Origin: Adiantum capillus-veneris
Taxonomy: Eukaryota; Streptophyta; Polypodiopsida; Polypodiales; Pteridaceae
NCBI GenBank assembly: GCA_014529385.2
Contig: CM043959.1
Span: 93,134,529-93,198,528 of the forward strand
Length of the DNA: 64,000 bases
Direction of reading: 5' to 3'
Below, piece after piece: positions 9,661 to 20,774 of the stretch. A program made the translations under genes and the position numbers. Every line of letters begins with the position of its first letter. Within the stretch, counting starts at the first letter, position 1. The notes beneath the pieces were generated by a model that saw nothing but the letters and a program-made list of their open reading frames with translations, was not told the origin of the DNA and did not search any database.

Positions 9661-11460
9661 CTATGAAGTGTCTGTGGGCGAAGCATTGTAGTTGTTTTGG
9701 TCATAAGTTCCCAATGCAATTGCAGAGCGATGATACAACAGTCTTTCCAAGAAAGCTGCTCTTTGTTTGATTGAAGGATTGGTGGTCGGGTTTTGGGTTG
9801 GTTTTGGCACTTCGGTAGTAGAATCAGTAGATGGATTCTTCTTTACTTTGTTGTTCTTTTTTACAATCCAAATCTGCTTCCGCTTCACTTATGCTTGCCA
9901 CAAACTCTTTGCGACCCAAACCTGCTTTGTTCTTTGTGTTGATTTCCTCGACTTGAAATACCTAGGAGTTTCCGTTGATTGTACTGAAGGGAGTTCCTGT
10001 TTACAAATCTTTGGGATCCAAATTTGCTTGCTATAGCTTTGTGCCGTCATGAACTTCTTTGGAATCCAGATCTGTTTCACTGTCCTTGATTGTCTGGAAT
10101 CACTCTGTTGTCTGGTATTGAAGACTCTGTTTTCCACCTTTGTGTTCTCTGGCACAACCTTTTTTGGTCTCCATACCAACTTTGACTCCATTTTTTCCCA
10201 AGGTTGAGTTGTTATATTATTGCTTGTCTTCCTTATCCACTGTTGGGAATTCCTCGTCGAAGAGTAATCCGGTTGTATAGAAACTTTCGGTTGCCATTGC
10301 TTCTTCTTTTTCTCTGGTTGTTGTTTACCTTTGTTCTTGGATTCTTTCTTTGGAGTTGTCTTTGATCCTTTGGTGAACTTAACTGATTGACTTTCACCTT
10401 CGTATTTGATAAGCACTGATTTAGAACTCCAGTCAATCATTGCATTGTATTGCTTCTGCCATGGTTGTCCTAGCAATAATGGTTGTTGTGTAGCTTGGTC
10501 TTCAACCACGTAAAACATATGCGGATACACATACTGGTTAATCTGTATATGTAAAACTGTGCATCCGACAGTTTTGATTGAATTCTCAGAGTAACTCTTT
10601 AACTCTTGCTTGGCAGTTTGTAGTTTAGTGTCATTTGTCAATTGTCTATACAAACTGAGTGAAAGTAGGTTAGCTTGAGCTCCTGAATCCAATAGTGCTC
10701 TGGCTTTGATTTGGTTGGTTCCTACCTTGCATTCAATGATGGGTTCTTCTTTGTCATTATCCATTTCTGTTATACTGACTACGTTTATTCGTATTGCTCC
10801 TTCATTGCGGTGTTTCTGACGTAGTAGTCTTCTTTTCTCCATTCTTTCTTTCGCCTCGGCTTGTGCTTCCTCCAAAATCATTTTCTTTTTCTGGACACGC
10901 AGCTTTTCTTGATGTATTTTGAGAAGCATGTCTTGGGTTAGCGGCAAAAGATACTTTTTCACTCTGCATCCACTAATCCAATTGGGCATTTCTTCTCCGT
11001 CTAATGTAGCAAGCTTGACGGTTCCACTTGGTGATAGATCTTTAATCACCAGAGGTCCCATCCCTCGCTTTTTAAGCTTCTTAGCATGCTGTTTCAGAGT
11101 GTAAACTAGGACATAGTCCCCAACCTTAAACTCTTTAGTCCGCACATGCTTATCAAAAAATTCTTTTTGTCGCCTTTTTTGAGCGTAGATAGAAGCTACT
11201 GCTTTTAGGCGAAGCTCATCTAGCTTTTCCAGGTCATCTATTCTATCAGTTTCTTTTTCGAGTGTAGTTCTCAACATGAAGTACGGAACCATGTCATACC
11301 CGTCCTTGTCGCAAAATTTCCTTGTGGGACCATCCGGAATTGCACAAACATCTAGGGTTGCTAGAATGTGTGTCCATTCTAATGGTTCAAGCGTGTCCTC
11401 TGGAAAGGGTTCTCCTATATAAGTTTCGTCTTCGATAGCCCTTTCTAAAACACATTCTTT
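9661..11460 (-). pseudogene. E1 integrase C-terminus + second retropepsin-like domain + KQxWxPK repeats
   Basis: A frame open from the stop at 11461 to 9889, then an in-frame TAA (9889-9891) and a further 75 codons. From the methionine at 11292: residues 20-115 are the integrase C-terminal region (DDLEKLDELRLKAVAS, RRQKEFFDKHV, KRGMGPLVI, MPNWISGCRVKKY); 185-300 form an aspartic-protease-like domain with LLDSGAQANLL (Asp202) and LLLGQPW (272-278); about 370 to the end holds W-repeats (KLVWRPK, KQIWIPK twice, KQVWVAK, and KQIWIVK after the stop). Upstream, the frame links to protease with no RT, RNase H or integrase core between. E2 has the same order. Confidence 0.8.
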
Positions 11461-12228
11461 TCATTTCAGACTTCCATATTTCGAAGCTCCACACATCCAT
11501 AACTCCTTGGGCTTACCTAACCAAGCTGGAAATTCGGATCCCGCCAAAGTAGCTGAATCAAACTCCTCTACCGGTGTTCGGTTCACATCTTTGTAGCTAT
11601 GGTCTTTCAGGTTCACACGTGTAGTGGTTTCCATATTTCTCAGGTATATGTGATCGTAACCCCAATCTTGGACCATTTTCAACTGTCTCATGAATGGTCT
11701 TCCCAGTATGATATCATAGTTATTCTCCTTGCCAAAATCGACAATAGCAAAAGTATGTTCGTATTCAATGCCACAAGAAGTCACTACGACTTTCTCTAAT
11801 AACCCCATAGGTTTCTCCATGTGTCCATCTGCTAATTGGAGTTTCAACCTAGTCTTCCTTATTGCTGGTTTCCCCCATTTTTTCCAGATTTTTTTTGTAG
11901 CAATGGCTACCCCAGCTCCGTTGTCTAGTATTGCCATCGTGTTTACTCCTTGGAATTCAACTGGTAAGGTTGTATTCCCCTCTTCACCTTCGCAATACTC
12001 TCCGACCTTGTTTAAGGGTACAGGCTTAGCATTCTTTTGTAGTTTGCTCAGCTCTTGTATACCCTCTTTCAGTCTCGATGTTGGGTCTTTTATCCCAAAT
12101 TTCTCCAAGAATTTTCCTACAGTGGTCCACATATGTGATCTTAGCCTCAAAAGCTCAGCTAGAGTGATAGTGCATGTCACTGGTGTTGACAAGATCTCTA
12201 TCAATCCTTGCGAGTCCATGACTTTTTT
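11461..12228 (-). pseudogene. E1 retropepsin (first, canonical position)
   Basis: A 252-codon ORF (12219-11461) ending in TGA; the frame stays open beyond the stop. It carries the gypsy protease signature: AILDNGAGVAIATKK (Asp99; the usual S/T after Asp is Asn here) and YDIILGRPFMRQ (171-180). It would cleave the Gag-Pol polyprotein. The asparagine in the D-S/T-G triad probably weakens it. It follows the zinc knuckles as expected, but is followed directly by the integrase tail. Confidence 0.8.
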
Positions 12229-13812
12229 TTATGAGATTCTTCGTGAGGGAAGTGCTCTAATCTCGGATTTTGCTTCATACTCTCCTAAGTATGAAGGTAA
12301 GGTTTTCAGTGAGTGAGGTTTGCTCTCCATTGTTCTAACAGAGCCCCCATCTCCCCAGTAAGATTGCAGATCCAAGTCCACTTGAGATCCTGTCTCAAAT
12401 TCCACTATGGGAGGATTCCTGATGTCCTTTTTCCAATTTGTCTGATTAGCTTGGCAACTTAGCTCATTTGCAAAGTTTGCCTCTCTCACTTGTTTCCAAA
12501 ATTCATTGTAATCCTCATCTCTTCCGTAAGACCTCTGTATGACTGGATGAAAACTCTCTATCTCCTTATCGGTTGTGTTCAACACTATGCGGTCATCCTT
12601 GTGTGCATTTTCAGGCTTTTGTGCACTGGGAGTCTTTTCAGCTACCCGTGAAACGACAGTCTCTTACTGAATTGGGTTTTCCGTTCCACAATTCATTGTT
12701 TCTTTTGGTGGTTCTAATAAGGCTTGTGCAGTCTCGATCATTCTCTGGCACATTTCAAGTCTCTGCTTTTCCAATTCCGCGTTTGGGTATGTCATCCACC
12801 TCTGTTCTTGTGTTTGGTTGTTCTTTTACATAGCTTCGTAAGCTCTCATCAGTGCGTCCAATGGTTCGTGCACTTTGTCGACTAGCACTGATCCCCCTGA
12901 GCTTAAGCTCGTTGTTTCTTGGATACTCTTTTGTTTCGTTCTTTCCGGGCTCATCTCTCGTTTCCTGTTTTGACTCTCAAGTTTTTCTAATCTATCTTTA
13001 GTTCGCTTTAGTTCCTCAGCTAGAATAGCGTCTTCACGTTCTTTTCTCAACTTCATGCGTGCTTTTCTAGCTTTCCATGTGTTTCTTTGACTCCGCGGTC
13101 CTTGACTAACCACTTCAGTCGCTAACTTTCCATTCTCAGGTTCCCTAGTGGTTTTCTTAGCTTGAGCTCTAGTAACAACTTGCGTTGGTATCAGAGTTTC
13201 ATTTTCAGACCCACTGCTGGTAGGAATAGTTTCTAGCATATTCAATGTCGTCTTTTGCACTTTGTTTGGATTCTTTGAACAATCCTCAATGAAGTGAGTA
13301 ACCCCACACTCAGTGCAATAAGCGTTAATTCTAATGATTTCCATATGTGGACAAACATTCATCAGATGGTCACCTCCACACTTGTAACAGGGTCCTAGTG
13401 CTGGTCTTGGTCCCATTTGATTCGTCCTTTGTGGATAGGATGGTCTTTGTCCTGTTAACCCTCCATGAGCTATGAACATCAATGTTCTTGCGTCCAAATT
13501 GTATCTCTCTTCATCAGAAGCACTTGTAACTGTTGGTGTTCCAACATTCCCAATCATGCCCCATGGTTCTAGTTGTTTGGGTTCTTCTGGTGGGTAATAC
13601 ACGATTGGAGACATGTGTGCACCAGATTCTTCATAATAGGCTTGAACAGGCACTAAGGCTTGTTCTTCCTGATTATCTAAGGTTGGTGCATATCTAATGC
13701 CCACTGGTCTTGCTCCTGGTAAAGGTGGTTGTTGTCCCAATACCGGTTGCGGTCTTTCTATCCCCATAGGTCCTGGTACATTTCCCGTTGGGTATCGAGG
13801 TACTGGATGTAC
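12229..13812 (-). pseudogene. E1 Gag C-terminus with two zinc knuckles
   Basis: The minus frame 13767-12826 has two CX2CX3HX4C knuckles, CYKCGGDHLMNVC and CTECGVTHFIEDC, for RNA binding, then a basic/acidic helical stretch (KARKARMKLRKERED). A broken continuation at 12585-12229 leads toward protease. Frameshifts near 13790 and 12600-12830 separate it from its neighbours. The three-residue gap before His differs from the usual CX2CX4HX4C and recurs in NA1. Confidence 0.75.
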
Positions 13813-15776
13813 TTAAGGTGGTGCTAATTGAGCAGGAGGTGCATACTGACGCTCCCTTACATACCCTTTGTTGTAATAGCACTCCTCTGTTGGATGGTTT
13901 GTCCATTTTTGTTCAATAGCACACCATTTCAGTGTTTTTGGCAATGGTTTTTGGTATGGTGCCATCCTTTTTAGAGCATCTTCTATCATTTGCTCTACAT
14001 TTGGCATGGTTGTTGTTTGAACATTCTTTTTTGTGGTAGTCTCGCTCGCTACGGAGGAGGAGCTACTGGATGCAAAATCTGTATCCGCTGACACCTCTCC
14101 ATAAACCGTACAGTTATCCACTAAGTACAATGCTTATCTCGTTACTTGCTCGAAACTTGTACAAGCTTTCAAGTGCAAGTCCTTCTTGAGAGTGTCGTTT
14201 CTCAATCCCTCAATAAAGAGAACCGATAGTCTGTCATCTTGAGGTCGTTCACGTACTGGACATCTCTCAATGTATTGTTTGAAGCGAAGTGAAGCTTCCT
14301 TCACTTTTTCGTGTTCTCTCTGTTTAAAAGCATATATTTGTGAGACCGTATTGTGCTTAATCCCTCGTTTTGAGAATTCCTCAGCAAACTTAGCAAATGG
14401 TCAATGTCATGGAATCCCCCTATGTTCAGTGGTTGAAACCATGTCAATGCCGTACCTTCTAGAGTAAGACCAAATCCCTCGTATTGTGTATGGAAATCTG
14501 TTATCTGCTCAGCTCTTAAGACTTGCTTAAAGAGTGACACATGTGCATACGGATCTCCTGAACCACCATACTTCTTTGGCATACACTTCGCTACTTGAGA
14601 TGGTCTCATACGTCTATGGTCTGCTACCAATCTCATTGCTCCTGTGTCCCGGCTAAAGCTTTCTCTAGCATCATGGACTACATGGGTTACCCTTGTCGGT
14701 TCCCCTGCTCTGAACCTACTACTAGGAGGTAAATGTGATGGTTCCGCTTCGAACCTTGGACCTGGAGTGGTATATGTGGGGATTGGAACTGCACTACCTC
14801 GATTCGTATCCATTGACTCTCTGGAATGTAATGATCCCATTAGTCCGAGCTTCGAGTACTGAGGTTGACTGAAAGAGTCAGCAGCCTGAGTTCTTTGTCC
14901 TCCTGTCGTCATTGGGTTTTGCCCTCCATTTGTTGGTGTTGGTCTTTGTGAGCTAGAAGTAACATAATACTGATGTAGTGGTTCCCCAAAGTATGTATAT
15001 CCTTCTAATTCTTTCTTTCCCATTGTTGAGTATTGCCTCCCATACTTGTCATAAGCGGCAATTTTCACTTCCGATCCCTCTGTGTAGGTAAAGACATAAA
15101 GTCTTTTTTGGTCTGTCAACTCTCCGGTGTAGGGTTCTTCACATCTATAATAGAGATCTTGCTCCCCATTATTATATTTGTATAGCCCCACATAGATGTT
15201 ATCAATGTTGATCCTTGTAGTTTCATTCTCTCTTCTTAACCTCGCATCAGGGAAGTTCATTATTGGTACTTTCTCCTCGAGTTCTTCATCTACTTTGGCT
15301 TTGGTGCCCATCAATCCCCACTTGTCCACAATGTTAGGGTTTAGGACTACCAAGTACATGGTACCCTCGTCATCTAGATATCTATCTCCGCTATAGCTCA
15401 CAGGCACTAAGTCCTTGAACTCACTAGGTCTCTCTTCTATCTTTACACAATAGCGGTCCATTCCATCTTTGTAGATCTTGGCACCTTGCTCATTGTCGTA
15501 CTGATATTTTATGAACAATAGCTTCATTGTGGTGGAAGGGTTTGATGATCTTGCTGCCATATTTTCTCTGTTGTTCAGGTTCAAGTGTTCCATGTGTTCG
15601 GTGAAAATATCGTAAGATCTCTCCGAAGAAGTATCAGAAACACTTCCTTCAAAGATCGGCTCTAATGGTTGCACCCAACTTTGGTTTACACTTCCCTCGG
15701 TTGATATGACACTTGCTTGTTCCCCTTGTTTTGGTTGGTTATTCTGGAGATTCCTGCCCGATCTCAAATTCATCAA
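13813..15776 (-). pseudogene. E1 Gag, capsid part
   Basis: The ATG at 15776 opens 491 codons to 14301, then two further stops before a segment at 14130-13813. The N-terminal half repeats a tyrosine-rich pattern (KIYKDGMDRYCVKIEE, DLYYRCEEPY, AAYDKYGRQY). The C-terminal half is Gag-like (MPKKYGGSGDPYAHVSLFKQV, ALTWFQPL). Particle formation is the known role of the family. At least three stops or shifts mark it as dead. Confidence 0.7.
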
Positions 15777-17177
15777 TTCCCCTAAAGGACTTTAACTTTT
15801 CCGTCTCGGCAATTTGTTTTCCCCAAGTTTTTGTGGTCAGAATTGATCCAAACTGATTGATACTTGGTCAATTGTTTAATCTTGTCAGTTGGACAACTTC
15901 TGTTTCATCAAGTGAGAATTTTTTTGCAGTTATGCTGAAAAAGACATTATACGCGTATGATGTTTTTTTTCACAGATTTGGACTATTTTGGTTATGCTCA
16001 CTCTCAGTAGCCCCCTTATGCTCTGTCCACTCACAAAATTCAGTTTGAACTCTATTTGAGCAAGTTATGGCTAATTTAGGCTTTTCTTGGCAATTTTCCG
16101 CTTTTGACTTGTTTTGGGTCAATTGTGATCCAAATGGGATGAAACTTGAAATATAACCTCTAGACAGCTATTACAATGGATCTGTGTTGGCAAAGTATCA
16201 AAATATGTCCAAAATTAGGTCAAAGACATCATACGCGTATGATGTCTTTTTCCTCAATTTGGGTCAAGACTTGATATTTATGCTTTCTACAGTGTTTGTA
16301 ACAATCTTGTCAGGTCAGATATCAAAATTAAGCAGTGGATGTGCTAAAAGACATTATACGCGTATGATGTCTTTTGTCCCAAATTTTGACTATTTTTGGT
16401 TTTAAGCCTTCTCCAATGTTTATAATTGAGTTTCAAGTGTTTTTGTCAGGTTTGAATGTAAAAACAAGATCTGAATCCAAAATTTCCTATTTTTTGCGTT
16501 TCTTGGACTCTGACTTGTCTTTTTGGGTTTCTTTGAGTTGTTAATGCTCTTGTTTTAAGTTGAAATTAGGGTATAACTCTCCTTTTGAACACTCTGGTAA
16601 AGTCAAAATTTATGTTTTGGTCTCTGTTTGGTCATTTAGACATCATACGCGTATGATGTCTAAAGTTGCAGATTTCCAGTTTTTTGGCACAGAATCCTTC
16701 CTAAAGCTTTCTCAAGTGCTCAACAACTCCCAGATACACAGAAAATTTCTCTGACTTTTGTTTATTGCAAGTTTCACTACTAACTCGACGGTTTAGTGAT
16801 CTAACATGCAATCAACCATATCAAGCAAATACTCCAATGATTACTAGCTCCAGATCAGGATCAAATGAAGTCCTACCTAAGCTATTCCTAATCATAAAAT
16901 GGGTTTGGTAATTGTGATTTTAAAGAGATCCACTGCCACTCACGGACTAGCAAATTCTTCTTCTATCAACAACTACTCAACACCAACAAAACAACAAACA
17001 AATCTAAGCTAAACTAAAAATACTGTCAACACGGAAGACCCAGGAATACCCCACTTCCTAGTATCTCTCGAGATCTTCGGAGTCCACCACTCCTAGATCT
17101 TTTCTAACTAAAGTATACAAAGTAGTTTATACGACTCACCTCGTAGGATTAGTCTAAGGTCACCTACTTAGGGCTCT
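15777..17177 (-). other. E1 leader between primer site and gag
   Basis: About 1.4 kb without a gene. It carries four 22-bp palindromes at 15943-16660, in the part of an LTR-element RNA that usually holds packaging and dimerisation signals. The section at 16750-17177 is ordinary AT-rich sequence. Confidence 0.65.
15943..16660. repeat. E1 leader palindromes (four copies)
   Basis: Copies at 15943-15964 (GACATTATACG arm, ends GTT), 16225-16246 (perfect), 16350-16371 (GACATTATACG arm) and 16639-16660 (perfect). They have the same sequence as the five spacer copies, so the signal appears twice in the element. Confidence 0.95.
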
Positions 17178-17197
17178 CGTCCCCGACAGCGGCGCCA
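17178..17197 (-). other. E1 primer-binding site
   Basis: Minus strand TGGCGCCGCTGTCGGGG starts two bases from the LTR end. It matches the complement of plant tRNA-Asp 3' end (TGGCGCCGTTGCCGGGG) at 15 of 17 bases. Confidence 0.8.
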
Positions 17198-17199
17198 AA

Positions 17200-17823
17200 T
17201 GTTAAGGCGGTTACGCCGCTAGCGGAAGCTAAATAGCGAGAACTCAACCAACAACAGAATTTGTCAGACGAGGACGAAGCTTGACCCGCAGGCGCATGGA
17301 AACAACTAGGTGGGTGTCAAATCACCTACTCGACCTTCTAATGACAATCACTACTAAGGAAATCAAATCTAAGTTCTAAAATACGCAAGTGACTGAAATC
17401 CTTACTACGAACGAATGCTATACGAAACAAGATCTAGAATCATTGAATCGATATCAAACTCAAGGGGAAGTCTATACACTAGGTAAGAACAACACCCTAA
17501 AGACTTGAACTGCAAAATCAACCTATAACCACTCCGTGCGGTAAACGCGTATGAAGACAGGCCGAAAAATACAGGTGATTGAAACTTGACCCCGATTGTA
17601 CGAATGTGTAGCTCTACTCATTGTGGTTCTATAGATATGTTGCACGCTCCATTCCGACACACGAGCTGGAAGAAAACTCACACCGAAGCTCGTAGGAACT
17701 TACCACACATAGAAGCCGATAGCGCGCACTCTTGTTATCTGTGCGTAGCTCTCGCCGTTGCTAACACAATGGCAGTGTCGCTTCTCCAATGGCGGCTCCG
17801 TAGCTCGCGTAGCAAGTAGATAA

Positions 17824-17885
<62 letters not shown>

Positions 17886-18188
17886 CTCTCTCTCTCTCTC
17901 AGACACAGTCACGGCGCTCAAAAACTCACCTTTGATTAAAAACTGAATCCCTTAGGTTACAAAAACTTTGGCTTATATACCTCAGCCTTGGAGGTGAGAA
18001 CATCTCTAACTAATTACATCAGCAAGCGAAATTACTTCGGGATTACAAGCTAGAAACTCAATTGAGTCCCGTTACTTAATGAATGGCTCAAATCAAAATT
18101 AATGTCGGAAAGACATTTATTACAATCAATGGTTACAAAATGATGAGTGTGAGCAAAAATGTGGGTGTGATCCTCTGCTGGCTCAACA
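17200..18188 (-). repeat. E1 5' LTR (989 bp)
   Basis: Bounded in minus sense by TGTTGAGCC at 18188 and CCGCCTTAACA at 17200, next to the primer site. Its right two-thirds match 2925-3542; its left third matches the start of the E2 LTR in outline (GCGAGAACTCA, AAGCTTGACCC-CAGGCGC). It contains a (CT)n tract and the half-palindrome-like CGCGTATGAAGAC at 17546-17558. Confidence 0.85.
17826..17900. repeat. (CT)n microsatellite in E1 5' LTR
   Basis: 75 bases of CT with one CG interruption near 17883, which is (GA)n on the transcribed strand. Longer than the copy in the other LTR. Confidence 0.95.
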
Positions 18189-18349
18189 GTGACGTTTGCA
18201 AGGAATTTAATAGAGTAGCCACAATTTTCCAATTTTTGCGAGGAGCCAAAGCACGATTTAGGAGCAGATGATAGAATCCAATCCTATGTATGCACACTAG
18301 AAATGATGGTATCTTTGAAAGTGAGTATCAAATTTGCATGTTGAAGTAG

Positions 18350-18351
<2 letters not shown>

Positions 18352-18440
<89 letters not shown>
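18352..18440. repeat. (CT)n microsatellite outside E1
   Basis: About 44 uninterrupted CT units, 160 bases beyond the right end of E1. Confidence 0.95.
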
Positions 18441-18442
<2 letters not shown>

Positions 18443-18790
18443 GTAATGGAGCAATGGTGAGATCCGAGTGAAAGAGCTGAGACAAAAGGTTGATGGAAGA
18501 GCCCAAATATCACAAGCTCGAGCGAGATCAAGGGGCTGCCTAAAAGCTTTAAAAGGGGCTCACACACACACACACACAAATGACGGACGCGTCCGCGCTT
18601 GCACAGAGAGGCTCGAGAGCGAAGAGGGTGATGATCAAATGTCATTGAAAGCGCGCAATGTCAAGAATTCGATGACAATGGACATTCTGCAGAAAAAGAA
18701 CATGGGAGATAAGCGAGGGGTTGAGCAGGCGCGAGAAGAAGGAGACTGAGTCTCCATAGATGTTAACCCCTACCCCTAGCTACCCGTAGC

Positions 18791-18820
18791 ACCGCGCGCC
18801 GGCGTGCGGTCCTTGCTGTA
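18791..18820. repeat. Hairpin repeat, copy 1
   Basis: ACCGCGCGCC/GGCGTGCGGT form a 10-bp stem with one mismatch, followed by CCTTGCTGTA. The stem and trailing motif recur at 20630 and 20775. Confidence 0.6.
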
Positions 18821-19497
18821 ATAATTTCCCAAAAAAAAATGTGACTTAGCTTAATATTGTTGTGTAGCTGGCTATGGCGAATTTAAGCATGCTTCACATA
18901 TGGCGCACTTTTTGAAACAATTACTTTCAAGGACACTAGAATACTAGGAGGAGACGGAAATTTGACGCCGTTCACTTTGTCCCAGGAGGGTGCCGTCTCT
19001 ATTTGACACGGGCTTGAGCGGGAGGGGATCAATGGCGGGCATGAGATTGGCGTTGCTCGGATAATGCAATGCATGCTGAGGGTAAAGAAAAGAAACCCAA
19101 GATCAACATGGGGGAGAAAAGTCATTAACATTGTATCCCCAACCCAACAATTGATACTTGTATTATTGTTGCCTATCTGCTTACCTTCTGCTTCACATGA
19201 GCCGCTGCCATAGTTACACACATCTAACATCGATCTTGCACACATCAATTTATTGTCAACACACCAATTTATTGTCTTCAACTACCATAGCTAGATTCCA
19301 AGCTCCTGCACAACGGTTCCTCACGTACTTTAATTCTCTTTGACAAGCTGGTTGTGATGCCCCTATGATATTTGCTGCAACAATCTTTGCGTGTTCATTT
19401 GTTGAGGACATCAACGTGTACCAACACAGTATAAGCTACCATCAACAGATGTTGTCATCCTGCTATCACAAGCTTTGCCTTGTTTCCATGGCTCTCG

Positions 19498-19831
19498 CTG
19501 AAGCTTCCTTGACTCCTCCGCCTGCACATACAAAGGTGAAGGACACCGCTCCCAAGAAGGCAAAGTCTGATACACCAAAGAGAAACTCGAAACGTGCTCA
19601 TCCTAGCTATCTTCATATGCATGAGCTCGGAGGCCATTGACGCACTGAAGGAGAGGACTGTTTCCAGTCAATATCCCTTGCTAGCTATTAATCTGCGGGG
19701 TCACGGGTGCTTGGCCGCTCGTACCTTAGGTTGTTCCAATGTTGTGGTGATGGTAACTCCTTGTTTCACACTCAATGCTCGTTCTCAACTCAAGCGAAAG
19801 AGGCTGCCGAGGCATCTACAAAAGGAGGTGC
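19498..19831 (+). pseudogene. Linker histone H1 pseudogene
   Basis: From an ATG at 19498 the protein has an alanine/lysine-rich N-tail (KVKDTAPKKAKSDTPKRN), then KRAHPSYLHM. After a frameshift near 19618 it reads SEAIDALKERTVSSQY. These match the start of the H1/H5 winged-helix domain (H-P-x-Y-x-x-M ... E-A-I-x-A-L-x-E-R-x-G-S-S-x-Y), which binds the nucleosome dyad. Beyond this the frame is garbled, though KEAAEAS-like tail codons persist near 19800. No intron is visible in the part kept, so a retroposed copy is possible. Confidence 0.7.
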
Positions 19832-20629
19832 TCTCAATAAGATTCCCCTCATTTAGTTTTTCTGAGAGTTTTCATCATGTTCCATTTGGCATTTTTCCTT
19901 AACTGTTAGCAGTAGTTTGTGCTCAATAAAACTCATCTGTGCTCAATAAAACTCATCGAAACCTTTATGGAGATGGATGTATGTCGCAAAAATATCGTGC
20001 CCAGTCCTGAGCTTGTTCTTACTTGTCTTGTCCATCACATTGGGATAGCGACCTAATGTTTGCATAAGCGAGATGTATGAGTTCCATGTCCAAATGATGT
20101 TCGGCATGATGTCAAGTCTAGCCCCCGAGTTCAGTCACCTAGTCCCTAAGCTCTTGTAAGATCACTCTCCCCACATGAGGCGTTGGAGTTGATACAGTCC
20201 CTTCACCCCTGTCAAGTCCCTTCTCAATCCAAATTTGTCAAAAATATGTCCATCTTTTTCTTCCCTAAGGGGGGAGGTGTGGTGTCTGTAGGTGTGTAGC
20301 CAGACATGGAGTGGTGTGAACCTCTCATGTATATGCCAAGAAGGTTGCTGTAGTGCTTGTGATATCGATATAAGGAGCTGCTCTCGTATGCAAGGGACAC
20401 GCTCATTCTGGTTCTATCCCGTGTCCTTCACAATATTGTGTCGTTTTCAATTTCAAAATGCTAGGTGAGGAGAAATTATGTCCCAAAACTAGAGGAAAAT
20501 AGTGTAAAAAAGCAAAAAAATTACCTAATGCTTTAAAATTTCCTCTTGGCAAGGTCAAGAAAAGGAATTTTGTATGTTTGGGAAATGGTATTTTTTGAAC
20601 ACTCCATTGGACCGCACGAGTGCTATTGA

Positions 20630-20660
20630 ATCGCACGTTGACGTGCGATCCTTGCTGTAG
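20630..20660. repeat. Hairpin repeat, copy 2
   Basis: ATCGCACGT-TG-ACGTGCGAT is a perfect 9-bp inverted repeat, followed by CCTTGCTGTAG. Confidence 0.6.
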
Positions 20661-20774
20661 ATCTCCCAATTTTTTTTAAAGGCAAGTCCAAAATCTAATT
20701 AACGATTAAAAAAAATTGGACTCGTGAGAAATTTTGTCAAGTTTTGAAAAAAAAATCTCAACGTTGTTGATAGT

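Larger units (their letters stand above)
2925..18188 (-). mobile_element. E1: deleted Ty3/gypsy-type LTR retrotransposon with accessory ORF
   Basis: Two near-identical LTR copies (2925-3542 and 17547-18188 within the larger 17200-18188) flank a minus-strand interior. The interior holds gag, zinc knuckles, protease, an integrase C-terminus, a second protease-like domain, a palindrome-bearing spacer and an accessory coiled-coil ORF. RT, RNase H and the integrase core are absent between 11460 and 11292, so the copy cannot transpose alone. The 3' LTR lacks its last third, so no target duplication can be checked; the five bases after the right LTR are GTGAC. The LTR copies differ at only about a dozen sites, while gag has many breaks. 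Confidence 0.85.
18189..19497. other. Flank of E1: microsatellite and no intact gene
   Basis: Contains an 89-base (CT)n at 18352-18440, a short (CA)n at 18560-18578 and one hairpin repeat at 18791-18820. The ORFs here are repeat artefacts or lack recognisable domains. Confidence 0.5.
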
